64,000 nucleotides of DNA. Source: Cricetomys ansorgei (Eukaryota > Chordata > Mammalia > Rodentia > Nesomyidae). This document shows positions 24,882 through 38,500 of the stretch, in pieces. The notes beneath the pieces are model-generated. The model was not told where the DNA came from. It did not search any database and saw only the letters and a list, made by a program, of their open reading frames with translations. The translations under genes and the position numbers were made by a program. The DNA lies in assembly GCA_026225945.1 (NCBI GenBank), contig JAMJFZ010002475.1, positions 1,482,501 through 1,546,500 on the forward strand, read 5' to 3'. Within the stretch, counting starts at the first letter, position 1, and each line of letters opens with the position of its first letter.

Positions 24882-27800
24882 CTCCCCCAACAGTCACCAA
24901 AGTCATCCTTTCTCAGAGCCAGTCCAGGCTAATAATTTTCATTTCAGCTTGACTATCATCCATATGAACCAGAAGGGAAATACTTTATACTATGATGATG
25001 ACTTTTTAAATTTTACCTTTTATTTTCTTTAAATCCTACCTCCTTAAAAAATAGATAGCATAATAATTAAATGTTGAAATAAGTTAAAAGATTTTTTTTT
25101 TAAAGTGGTATGCCATGGAAAGAACTGGAAAAAAGGAAGAAAAGAGTTTGAAGTTTCAGCGTCAAGGATAGAAAATATGGAAAAAGTCATTTGCTCCACG
25201 TGCATTTGTGTCTAAAGATATAATCGTACCAAGTCTAGAGAGCAGGCAGGAGAAAGGCTGACCCTCACTGCTGCTTTCCTGCTGGGTTGGGTCACTATTA
25301 CAAATAAGCCAGCTGCTAGCTTTAGGTCATCTGAATTTTCCATCTGAATCTTTCTGTGTACCTAATGATGATCTGTTCTGAGTGAAACTTTAGTTGACCT
25401 CATGGAGGTAGTGTACTGGGATCCTCAGACAGAGAAACAGGACATGGAGGCCTTCTGCCAATGAATAACTTTTATTTGTGCCACTGGTTCAGTGGATTCA
25501 CATCCAAAGGCTGAGCCCAGAACACAGAAAGACTTTGCCTTGTAATATTTTTAGCTCCTTTGTCCCCCTTGCATGGCAACATATATTCTCATTGGGTACC
25601 CTATGGCTGTAGGTCTATGGAAGAGTAGGCTTCCTCCCCTGGTACACAATACTGCCTGAGCTGAGTCTGTCTGTCAGAAGCAGGACTACCCACTACTCAG
25701 CTGCATCCCGTGGTCACCTCAGAATTTCTGGTTGAGGCAGGTTGAATTTGGGCTTCTTGATTGGTGACTCCTCCATGTTCTCAGGCCTTAATATTAAGCA
25801 ATAATCTCCCTCTGCAGATGGCACGTGACCACACTCCTGTTTGTCATGGGAAATGACAGTAAAATTCTTCCCCACACCCACAGGACCCACTGTGAGCACG
25901 GGAACTTGTCCCGTGGATGGACAGCAGGCCGGTCTCTTCTCTCCAGGACTGCCTGGCTTGTCTTTTGGATAGCTCGTTCTTCCCCTCCTGGGGAGAGGTT
26001 AGCCCTGTGCTGCTTGTTTCTCCGTGTTTCCTGCTCCCTGTCACTCCCTCCCTCTTTGGTTTTTCCCTTTTCCTGTCTTGCTTTGGGAATAGTCTGTTCT
26101 TTTTTATCCTGACTCTTCTTTTCAAACATACCCTGTCGAGGAAATGTCTTCCCTACATTCTTACCCAGGAGTCACACTAATTTCTTCAATGACAGCTCAA
26201 CTTCTGAAGAGTGTTTTGCTTTCACCAGCTTCAACGTGTGTGTTTATTCCTTCCTTTCATAACTGAGAAACCTGGCAATGCAAGCCATTATTTGTTTGGT
26301 GGTTTTTATAATACATCAAAATGTTTTTATAATTACCTCAACAATGTCACAATAGATACTAAGCACCAACTCATGATTTATTGTAGGTCTTCACTATCTA
26401 TATAAGACATAGTCAAATGTAGTGTTGATTGTTTTATTACAATTTATTCTGGAAGTTTTCCTCAGTGAGAACCTTATTGTCAAAGTGAATTTGGTGATTT
26501 GATTTGAAAACTTTACCTAGGCTATGCTGACTCTGTTCAGAACTGAAGGTGGTATCTTTGCAATCACCTACGGTAGAGAAAAATTTGACTAGCATTATTT
26601 ACACTTTTAAATTTGATTCAGCGCTTCCTAGTTAACATATGTTTATTCCCACATCCTTCCTGAAGGTCATCAACTCTCTTTCCTTTCTAGATCTTTCTGT
26701 TATTATTAGGGCTGAAGTCAGCTTATTCCCATGTCTTACACTTTTGATTCATATAATTAATCTTTTTCCTGTTGGTTGGACTATAAAATTATTCTGTCCA
26801 AGGTAGTGATTCATGAAGTTCCAAAACAACACTGTCTTAAGCACAGCTTCCAAAAATAAGGCCTGTATTTCATTAAGTAAAATATCATAACAGCACTGTA
26901 GTAAACTGTTGAATAGTCTGAGATTTGGAGGAACATCATACAAGTTCAAAACTGCAGCTTACAGCTGTCTGTCTGGGTGACACAGTCCAAAGATTCTGAG
27001 TGTCAGTCTCCTTGGCCTCAACGTGATCATAAGAGCAACACCTGCCTCATGCATAGTTCTGGAACAGTAAGAAAGTGTCGTTGTGAATTCTTTCAAGAAT
27101 TCTGAGTTGAAATACATCCTAGAAGTTAAAAGATTCCAGAATAGAGAAACAATTGTCACCCCAGCCATTTTCTGGGGTGCAGATCCAACCCTCTAAGTGA
27201 GAAAGAAAATCTAGCAATTATAAAGCTTTCATTCGTAGACTGCTAATGTTAATAATGTGTTCTTTGAAGAACTCTCTGCTCAAGGAACTTTCTGTAAGCA
27301 ACTACTGAGCCTTTGTAAGCCTCAAAACACAGAACATTCCACTTAATGTTGTATCTTGATTGAGTACCTGCTATCAGTGTACAGGAGAGAGAGCGGAAAT
27401 CATTTGATGGTTTGTGGGGATGCTGATGTGGTGTCTCAATGGACTAACAGAAGTCCACCAGGAAAGGGACAGTAGATGTTGGAGCATAAAAATCAGATTT
27501 CTGAAGTAAGTTTCCCTTCTCATCCTGACCGTTGCTTTTTCAGTCCTGTATATTTTCCGGAGCCATGTTCATTCAGCTGGCCTTGGGACTGAACCTCTAC
27601 CTGGCGATCTTCGTTCTCTTGGCTATCACTGCCGTTTACACAGTTGCTGGTGAGTGTGCTTCTTGCTCTACTCATTCATGTTGTGTTCTGACTGTCCTAC
27701 CCCAATCTGCGGTCAGGAGCCTCAGCGTCAGTCTTGCGATTGCCAAACTTGGGAGACCATCCTGTTGCCGACATGATAGTAAAGCTCAGGGCCAGGACTA

Positions 27801-28386
27801 CAACTACAGTAAACACAACAGGATGCCCATAATCAGATTCAAGGGGATTGATCAAGAAACGATGGATTGGGGAACTTACGGTTTCGCTCGGCTGCGTGTT
27901 TGGAACCTAAATAACCATTTAAAATTATGCTGATGGAATACTCAGGAGGCCTGGACTAAGGAGCAGTTCCAACATAAGACTTGGAAATACAATGTGAGGC
28001 TAAAACAAATGTAAATGTCAGATCACAGAGGTGAGCCACGGCAGTCACAACCGAAATGGAGTCAGCTAGGATGGTTATGGGAAGTGTGTGGCAATCGTCC
28101 AGACAGGCTCTCGTGAGCCTTAGATGTTGGTCAAGTGTCTCGTGCATGTGAAATTAAACTCATTTTCAGACATTTTAAATCAGCTGGTATAGTTTCAACC
28201 ATCTGAATTGGAAGAAATAAGAAGTGGGAACAATTCAGATAATCTGAAGTGAGAGTTTCAGATTCATGAGTGACGGGGGCCTGACCTCTGACCTCTGACC
28301 TTCCAGGTCATCCTTGTTCCCATCATCATACTCCCCAGAAGGAAACACCTCTAGTTGGAAAATCTAATGAGTCTGGAACTTAAAGA

Positions 28387-28417
<31 letters not shown>

Positions 28418-31400
28418 CACACACAGCATTGTTACAAAGCACACGTCAGTGACTATTTCTGGTCTCCAACTAATCAAACAATGATTTGACAACCCCCCCC
28501 CCGAAAAAAAAAAAGGTTTGCTGCGCATGAGACAAGACATACCAACCTAAATGGTGGTAATTGAGATTATTATGATAAACCTTCATAGCATAAAATCTTC
28601 ACTTCCCTTGTGTAATCTTCAAAAACTCACCACAATTTGAAGAACTTTGGGACTCAATAAAACAAGAGAGAGAGGAGATGAACTAGAGACATAAATAGGG
28701 CACTTAGGAGAAACCAATGTTATGACAAGCTTGTGGCTCACACAGGAACTATGATTGACTCAGTTCTAAGTTCCGGATAGAGGAGAGAGAGCCCAGAAGT
28801 TAACATGGAGAAATCAGTACTCATGGATAAAATGTTCTGGTCTATTATGTTCTCTCCACAGGGGGCTTGGCCTCAGTGATTTACACAGACACTATCCAGG
28901 CTTTCATCATGCTAGTTGGCTCTTTCATTCTCATGGGGTTTGGTAAGTGAGGACAGTGTGCTGTACACTGGACTGAGAAATTATGGGATATGTTTCTGTT
29001 TGCTCTGTTGCCTCCCGGTTTTACTGGGTCATATTTCCATACCATATAGTTCCCTTCATGAGAATGTTACCAGTCAGTTGGCTGGACTTTTCAGCTCTAG
29101 TGGATAGAAAATATGGGTAAACGAAGAAAATCTCTTTGGTCCTGGCAGTGCCAGGCCCACTCACCTGTTGCAGGAACTGTTGCATGAGCTTTGCCTGAGC
29201 TGATGTGAACAAATATCCCTTCACCCCAAATGGAGCACTAAGTAGCCACCCCTAAAAAAATGTTTCCACCCAAGTCTAACTTAATGAACCAATGAGTTTA
29301 TGTTGGTTACTTATAGGAGCAAAGGCCAGGAGTTACCTACAGTAACAAGAATGATTTACCAGTAGCTACGCTACTGAAGAAAATTATCCCTTCACCCAGC
29401 AACCACCACCTGCCCATTTTCTCCGGGATGGGAGGAGCTTCCTGTATGTAGTGCGCTGCCTTGTGAGCCCTCCTTGCTCCCCACTGGAGAATCCTGGCGG
29501 GATCAGCCTTGTTAGTATACGGTGTGTGATTTCACAGCTGTTCTGACTTCAAGATGGAAATGCTTACGTCATACCAGAGAGCAGAGCTCTACAACAGGCA
29601 CCGAGGCTGATGTGATAAATTGTGAATAGTGTCACGATAAGCATGGATATACAGGTGTTTTATTCCTTTCCTTCAACTGTGTTCTTGTTTTTTCTTGGCT
29701 TTCTTCCGTTTGTCTTTTCCCCAATTTCTTTGAGGAATGTTTTCATTTCCTCTCTAAGGACCTCTAGCATACTCATAAAGACTATTTTGAAGTCCTTGTC
29801 CTGTGTTTCAGCTGTATTGCATTACTTGGGCCTACTGCAGTAGGGTTGCTGGGCTCTGACAGCAACACATTGCTCTGGTTGTGTTGATTGTGCTTTTGCT
29901 CTGGCATCTAGGCCTCTGAGGTTGGCATAATTGCAATTCTAGGTGCTGATATCTGGTCTTGTCTTTTTGAGTTGGACGTTCTCTTGCTTGGTGTCTATTG
30001 TCTGGTGTCTGTCTCCAGAGAGATCTATTGCTCTTAGGAGAATGTGGTTAGCGTCTGTGAGTTGCCTGGAAGGGAATGCTTCTGAGATCCTGTCAGGTGT
30101 GGGCAGGTAGAATGTGTTTCTAGGTATTTGGAGCTGCATCTGGGATCAACTAAAACCCAAGCAACTGAGCAAGACTGGAAGGTCTTCTTGATTTAATCAC
30201 TTGATGTGGGAAGACCCATCCCAAATATTTGATGTCAGAAGACGTACTCTGAATCTCCTAGAGGAAATACAGACGGTGTAATCCATGAGGAGGTACACCA
30301 CACCACTAAAAAGCTTAGTAAATGTGATAATTCATTCAAGTAAAAGTCTGGGAAATATTTGTGGGAATGGATTTTCAGGGTGTGGGATAATTGTGAAAGG
30401 AACATAAAATTTGATCAGAATGAGCTTTTCGCAAGTGAGTGGAGATTTTAGGGTTAATATGGAAGCTCATACAGTTAAGAAAGGTGTCAAAGGTTTGTTT
30501 GATTGATTGACTGAAGCATTTGTCCAAAAGGTGGCCTACTGAAAAGGAGCTGGGATGGCTGATATCCCTTAGCTCAGCGTTGATGAAGGGATTTTAGGGC
30601 CCGGAGAAACTGCAACGGTCGAATGGGTCTGCTGTGGAAAACCTAGTCCTAATAACATTGTGGCATGACTCGTGTGAACCTTTGGCGCTGGCTAATCGAT
30701 CGTGGTGAGTCCAGGCATGAAATGGATAAGAAGCCAATTGCATTTTTGTTTCATCTGTATAAGCAGAAAAATTCTCAAACAAAAGAAAGTCTCCATTGGA
30801 TCATAGCAAAAGGAAATCTCGGCCTGTGGGAAAATGTCCAGACCTGAACCAGTTTGCAGAGCCAGAACTCCGTGAATGGCCAGTTCCCCTGAGGAAGGAC
30901 CTTGATAACATATCTAAAGGTTTTACTATTAGCCTTTCTCCAGTCCCTCCCCAGAGGGACCTGCGGCCTGTCATGAGGGTAACATGTACCCTCACCCTGT
31001 ACACTGGGGAAAGGGAAGCTGTCAGACTTCCCAGGGTCTATTGGACACTGGTTTAAATTGACATTGGTTCCCAAGAAACACTGTGGCCCTCCGGCTAAAG
31101 TAGGAGCTTATGGAGGTCAGGTGATTGATGGGGTTCTGGCTTAAGTCTGACTCACAGTAGGTCCAATGAGTCCCCATCATATTTACCCAGTCCCAAAGTG
31201 TATAGTTGGGATAGATATACTTAGAAGTTGAAAGAATTCACACATTGGTTCCCTGGTCTGTGGAGTGAGGGCTATTACAGTTGGAAAGGCTAAGTGGAAG
31301 ACTTTAGAGCTGTCTCCTCCAGGGAAAATAGTGAATCAAAAGCAGTATATCATCCCAGGAGGAAGTGCAGAAATCAGTGCCTCCATCCTTTGAGGCACAG

Positions 31401-34400
31401 CCCCCGTTAACTTTCCAATCTGGCCAGTGCAGGAGACAGATGCATCGTGGAGAATGACCATTGACCATCAAAAACTCCATCATCAAAGACTCAAGTAGTG
31501 ACTCCAATTGCAGCTGCTGTAGCAGATGAGGTGTCCTTACTCGAACAGGTTAACACATCTCCTGGTCTGTGGTATGCAGCTACTGATCTAGCAGAGGCCC
31601 TTTTCTAAGCACCTGGCCGCGAGGACCACCGGGAACAATTTGTTTTCAGCTGCCAAAGTCAGCAGTGTATCTTTACAGTTTTACCTCAAGGCTGCCTTAA
31701 CTCTCCAGCCATGTGACAGAACTCTGTTCAAAGGGATCTTGCTTGTCAGTCTCTCCCACAAAATGTCACACTGGTCATAATGTCACACCACATTATGACA
31801 GCCTAACTGAGCAGGAGGTTGCAACCACTTTGGACTTGATAAGATACATGTGCATTAGAGGATGTAAAATAAATCCAGCCAAAGTTCAAGAGCCTTCTGC
31901 CTCAGGGGAGTGCTTCGAGTCTAGTGATGTGGGCACGCAGAGATCTTCCTTCTAAAGTGAAGGGTAAGTTACTGTGCCGGCCCCTCCCACAAGCAAGAAA
32001 GAAGTGATACGTGTAGCGAGCCTATTTGTAGTCTAGAGACAGCACATTCCTCGCCTGGGTTTGTTACTCCAGCCCAAATACCAAGTGTCTCAGAGAGCTG
32101 TTAGCTTTGAGTGGGGCCTGGAACAGGGAAGGCTTTTCAGCAGGTCTAGGCTGCTGTGAAGGCTTCACTACCATTTGGACCTGTATGATCCAGAGAACCT
32201 GATGCTACCTGAGGAATCAGTGGCAGACGGGGAAGCTATCTGGAGGCTGTGGCAGACCCCTGTAGACAAATCATAGAGGACACCATTGGAATTTCGGAGC
32301 AAGGCTATACCATCATCTGCAGACAAACTACTCTGTGATTGAGAGACAGCTTTTGGCCTGCCTTTGGCCTTAGTGGAAAGTGAACATTTGACAGTGGGCC
32401 ACCAAGTTAACCACACTACCTGAGCTGGCCATCGTGAGCTGGGTCTTGTCTGACCCATAAAGCTATAAAGTAGGATGTGCACAACACCAACCCATTATCA
32501 AATGGAAGCAGCGTATACGTGATCAGGCCCAGCAGGTCCCGGAGGCTCAAGCAAGTTACACGAAGAGGTTACCCAAATGCCTATGGTTTGTACCTCTGTC
32601 ACAATGCCTTCTGCTCCCAAGCATGCGCTGACAGCCTCATGAAGTACTCTGTATAATGGGCTGATTGAGGAAAAGAAGACCAAGGCCTGGTTTACTGATG
32701 GTTCCGCCCATTGTACAGGCGCCATCCGAAGTGGACTGCTGCATTAGTACAAACCTTTACTGGGACAACCCTGAATGATACCCGTGAAGGGAGATCTTCA
32801 CACCGGGCAGAACTCTGGGCGGTACACATGACCATACATTTTTGCTTGGAAGGAAAAATGGCCAGATGTGCAGTTGTTTACTGGCTCATGGGCTGTAGCC
32901 AATGGATTGGCTGGATGGTCAGGTATATGGAAAGAGCATGATTGGATAAATGATGAGAAAGATATCCAGGCAGGAAGTATGTGGCTAGATCTCCCCAAAC
33001 TGGCAAAGGGTTTGAAAATACTCATGTCTCCTGCAAATGTTCACTAAAAGGTGACTACAGCGCTAACGTAGCAGACAGCATGACCCATTCTGTGGACAGC
33101 TAGCCTCTTTCTCCAGCCGTGTTTGTCACTGCCCCGTGGGCCTGTGGGGGCAGAGATAAAGGTTATGCATGGGCTCAACAACATGGACTTCCCCTCACCA
33201 AAGCTAATCTGGCTATAGCTGCTCCCAGGTGCCAGATCTGCCGGCAGAGACCCACATGGAGACCCCAACATGGCCCCATTCCCCAGGTGACCAGCTAGTG
33301 TCTTGATGACAGGTTGACCACATTGAACCAGTTCCTTCATAGAAAGGGTGGCAAGTTGTCCTTCCTGGAATAGATACTGTCTTTCCTGCATGTCGTGTTT
33401 CTGCCAAAGCTGCCATCCAGGGACCTAGAAAATCCGTACCCACCTTCCTGGTATGCCATGCTGCGTCGCTTCTGACCATGAGATGCCACAACCGCTCTAG
33501 AGGACACAATAGTGAGTCCACGCTCATGGAAACCACTGGTTTACCATGTTCCCCAATGACCTGAAGCAGCGAGATTGATGGGAAAGTGGAATGACCTTTT
33601 GAAGACAGTAGCCTGGAGGGCTGGAGCAGGGCTCTCCGGGAGGCAGTGTATGCTTTTCATCAGCATTCAATTCATGGTCCAGGAGTCAAGAGGTAGAACG
33701 GTTCTACCTGTTATCACCCTGGCAACCCACTAAGAAAATGTTTGTTTCCTGTTCCCATGACCTTAAGTTCGGCTGGCCTAGAAATGTTGGTTCCAGACGG
33801 GGAGTACCAATTCCGGGAGACACAGCAAACATGGGCCCGGAAGCTCAGACTTCTCCCTGGCAGAAACTTTGGATTTCTGTTGTCCATAAGCCAACAGGTT
33901 AAGAAAGGAGTACCAGTGTTAAAGGAGGTGTTTGATCCAGACTACCAGGGAGAAATTGGATTGTGTCTCCACACTGGAGAAAAGGAACATTATATCTGGG
34001 GTGCAGGAGATACTTTCGGGAGCCTCTTGGTGTTACCAGACCCTGTGATTGAAGCCAATAAGAAACAGTAACAATGAAAATCCAAGCAAGAGAGCAAAGA
34101 GCCCGGAGCCTTCAGGAGTGAAGGCATGGGTCCCTCTCTAGGAAAAGGACCAGGACCTGCTGATCTCAAGGAGGCTGAAGGAAATCCGGAAAGGTAGTAG
34201 AAGAAGGTAGTGATGAATGCCAGCTAAGGCCATGTGACCAGCTGTAGGAATGTGCATTATAATTGGCATGAGTGCTTCTGTCCTATTTGTTAAAAATCAC
34301 GTTTTTGCACATATGCACATATATTAAGCAAGGCTTGTGCTTTCTTTATTTCTTCATCACGTGGTGTAACATTGATTGACATAAAACCAGTGGTCACTGC

Positions 34401-35519
34401 CACATTTAAGTTAGTGGACGCTGAAAGACCACGCGTTCCTCAAGGGTATCGCCACCCTTCGAATTATATAGTGTTTGTGCTTGCCAACTTGATTACACCT
34501 GGAATCGACTAAAACCAAGCAGCCGGGCACATTTGTGAAGGATTGGAGGGGGGGTCGTTGGATCATTTGAGGTGATAAGAACAACCCTAAATTTGGCCAC
34601 ACCTCCTGGAGGCAGCCCACAGAAAAGGACACAGAGGAAGCTTTTGCTCTTTGCCTGCTTGCTTTCACTCTCACCAGCAAGCTCATCCACCCTGCTGCTG
34701 AGGCGTTCTCACTGGTGTTAGAATTTACTTCTTCAGAATTTCAATTTAGACTGAAGACCAGATGAGACATCCAGGCTTGCAAACTGAACAACTACCAGGT
34801 TCCTGGCTTTTCCATTGGGGGACATGTGCTTGTCAGACCACAACCTATAGGCCACCCTAATGAATCCCCCTTTAACACACACACACCACACACACACACA
34901 GACACACACACACATACACCACACACACACCACATACACATTCACACACCACACACATACACACACACACACACCACACACATACACACATAAACACACA
35001 CACATACCACACACACACATATACACCACACACACATACACACATACACACCACACACACACACCACACACACACACACATATGCACACATACACACACA
35101 CACACAGACACACACACACATATACACCACACACACATACACACCACACACACACACACACATACCACACACACATACACACATACACACCACACACACC
35201 ACACACACACATACACACACCGCACACACACACAGAGACACACACACATACACACACACACCACACATACATACATACACACATACACACACATACACCA
35301 CACACACACATATGCACACATATACACAGACACACACACACACACAGACACACACACACATACACACCACACATAAACACACACATTCACACACCACACA
35401 CATACACATACACACGCACCACACACACACACAGACACACACACATACACACCACACACACACACACACACACCACATACACATTCACACACCACACACA
35501 TACACATACACACACACCA

Positions 35520-35550
<31 letters not shown>

Positions 35551-38500
35551 CACATACACACACACAGACACACACACACATACACACCACACACACACCA
35601 CATACACATTCACACACCACACACATACACATACACACACACCACACACACATACCACACATAAACACACACACATACCACACACACACATACACACATA
35701 CACACCACACACACATACACACATACACACCACACACACACACACACACACCATATACACATTCACACACTACACACATACACATACACATTCACACACC
35801 ACACACATACACACCACACACACACACAGAGAGACACACACATACACACCACACACACCACACACACCACATACACATTCACACACCACACACATACACA
35901 CCACACACACACATACCACACACACATACACACATACACACCACACACACATACACACATACACACCACACACACCACACACACACATACACACACCACA
36001 CACACACACCACACACACACATAAACACACCACACACACCACACACACCACACACATTCACACACCACATGCACACACATTCACACACCACACACATACA
36101 CACATATATACACACATACACACACACATACACACACCACATACACATACCACACACATACACACACACATACACACACCACATACACATACCACACACA
36201 TACACACACACATACACACACCACATACACATACCACACACATACACACACACATACATACACACCACACACACACACACTGCACACACGCATTTATCAG
36301 TTCTGTTCCTCTAGACAACCATGACTAATATAGTCATTTCTTCCAATTGCTTTTAGGAGAATTAGAAGAATTTTATAGTTAGAAGAATTTTAGAAGAATC
36401 TAGAGAAATTTATCATAGTTCAGCATGAAATTTTCAGGAAATAGGATGGACTTAAAACGCTTAATATTAAGAAAAGTCTCCTAAACTTAGAAGCAAACAA
36501 AATGTGGTTCTCTCTGATAGGAAGATCCTTACTAACCCTTAACGTATGGGCTAGCTCATGTGACCACATACAATATACATGCTGTATATATGTAAACAGG
36601 TGCACGTGTGGGTACAGTATAACATTTAGGAGGGTGACGAAGAAAGGGTCGTGAGGAAGGACAGAACGCAGACCACAGGACACATGAGTCGTGAAAGAGG
36701 ATACAAAGCTAAGTATGTTCCAGTTTCAACTGGCATAGATTGGCACACACGTACATGCACACGGTGGGTAAGTGAATAAAATGTAATTGATAGCGAAAAT
36801 GCGAAACAACAAGCAAAGCCCCGTCACTTCAGAACGGCCACCATAACTATATAGAAAGTTCACTGAAACATATATAGAATTTGGTACTGGGCAAATGTTA
36901 CTAAGCTGCTACCTGGATCGAGCCGTCTCATTTATTTTTACTTGTGGATTCACTATATTAAAGGGATTTCACTAAGTTAAAAAAAAAAACAATGCTAAAG
37001 AATCCTTTGCTTTGAGTACTCTGAGTCAATATTCCACCACAGACAATCCCAGTCGAGACACAGTGAAGGCGTGCTCGGGTCACTGGGGAACTCCTGACGA
37101 CGTGACCATGGTAACAGGAAGTGCTCCAATTCCTCCACTGCAAAGACGTTCTCGGACCGTGAGGTGTTTGCAGTTCTCACACCGCGTTTTATCTGATGCC
37201 TTTCAGCATTCGCTGAAGTCGGAGGCTATGAGAGCTTCACAGAGAAGTACATGAAGGCTATCCCATCTGTCGTCGAGGGGGACAACATGACCATCAGCCC
37301 CAAGTGCTACACCCCTTCGCCCGACGCCTTCCACATCTTCAGAGATCCTATCACCGGAGACATTCCGTGGCCGGGACTGATATTCGGAATGACCATTTTA
37401 GCTATATGGTACTGGTGCGCAGATCAGGTGAGTACGAACGTTTGCATGGGGGACTGTGTTTATGTTTGTTGTTCCTGTCTCATGAAGAGCATCCAGTTTC
37501 TGTCTTGTACACGCAAATGATATTGAAAGTGGCAAACACCTTCGTGTGTCTTGTAGCAAATAGGTGTTCTGCCCTCTCCTCAAGATGCTAGGTTTTGTTG
37601 TCTTTTTGTTTTTGTTTTTCCCCCCGAGAGAAGAACTTAAATGTTTCGGTGTGTATTTCCATTCTCTACAGCACTGTATTCAGTATGTTCTGTGACACAT
37701 CGGAATCGATGTCATTTTTGAAGAAGCAAATACTCCCCGAGTGTACTGTGATACACTGAATCAGAATTTTATCCGTAACTTTCCCGAAAGAGATCCAAAT
37801 GCTTATATTTCTCTCTTTAGGCTTTCTAATTTTAGGATTTTTCTGTTGAGAATTCAGCTTTCCTTCTTCAGTTCTCTCAACCCAATATCCTGATTTGTGT
37901 GTGTGTGTGCGCTCCAAGGCTACCCAATTGGACCCTGTCTAAAAATAACAAAAAAAATTGATGACTTAGACTGCATGAAATTTAAAATCTCCTGCATCGC
38001 ATTGCAGACGCATTGCAGACAAGTAATTACCAGAGTGAAGAGACAATTTAGATAACAGGAGAAAATATTGGCCAGCTGTCCTTCTGAGACGGCAGCAACC
38101 CGTAGAATATATAAACACATTAAAGCAAACAGACAAACTCCCAAAGTCATAAAATCACAAATAGGCAAATGAACTGAACGCTCAGTCCTCAAAATAAGAG
38201 ATGCGCATTGACAATAAATACAGGAAAAACGTTCACTGTCCTTAACACTGGGGAAAGGAATTTTCAATCACATCCCAACCAGAATGGCTGCCATCAGGAA
38301 AACCATAAGTCCTGGTGGTGACCCTGGTTGGGTAAGGGACGAGGCCCTTACACACTGTTGTTGAGAGGGTAAATTAGTGAAGCCAGCAAGGAAATCCACA
38401 TACAGGCTTCTCAGAAAGCTACACATACCGAAAGGACCACCAGGTGTGTGCAGACCCAAAGCCGGGGGAGCAAGAGTGTTTGCGTGTTTAGACTTATTCA

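Larger units (their letters stand above)
27650..28861 (+). other. SLC5A4 intron 6
   Basis: Unique sequence with the nuclear-receptor half-site cluster, poly(T) and C8/A11 homopolymers. Confidence 0.6.
30125..36335 (+). mobile_element. Decayed ERV-L (class III) endogenous retrovirus in intron 7, sense orientation
   Basis: The order is a partial 5' LTR (about 30125-30270), gag-like remnant, protease, reverse transcriptase, RNase H, integrase, dUTPase and 3' LTR. A dUTPase placed after integrase is diagnostic of ERV-L. Stops and frameshifts interrupt nearly every domain, so it is an old non-functional copy. It lies in the same strand as the host gene. Confidence 0.85.

Noticed and set aside
30665..30847. 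60-codon ORF as a host gene exon
   Set aside because: It sits in the gag-like part of the ERV-L, without splice sites or similarity to SLC5A4.
34860..36328. Very long Thr/His and Cys/Val ORFs (up to 484 codons) on both strands
   Set aside because: They are translations of the CA-rich array, which lacks stop codons in several frames. There is no promoter, codon bias or protein-like composition.
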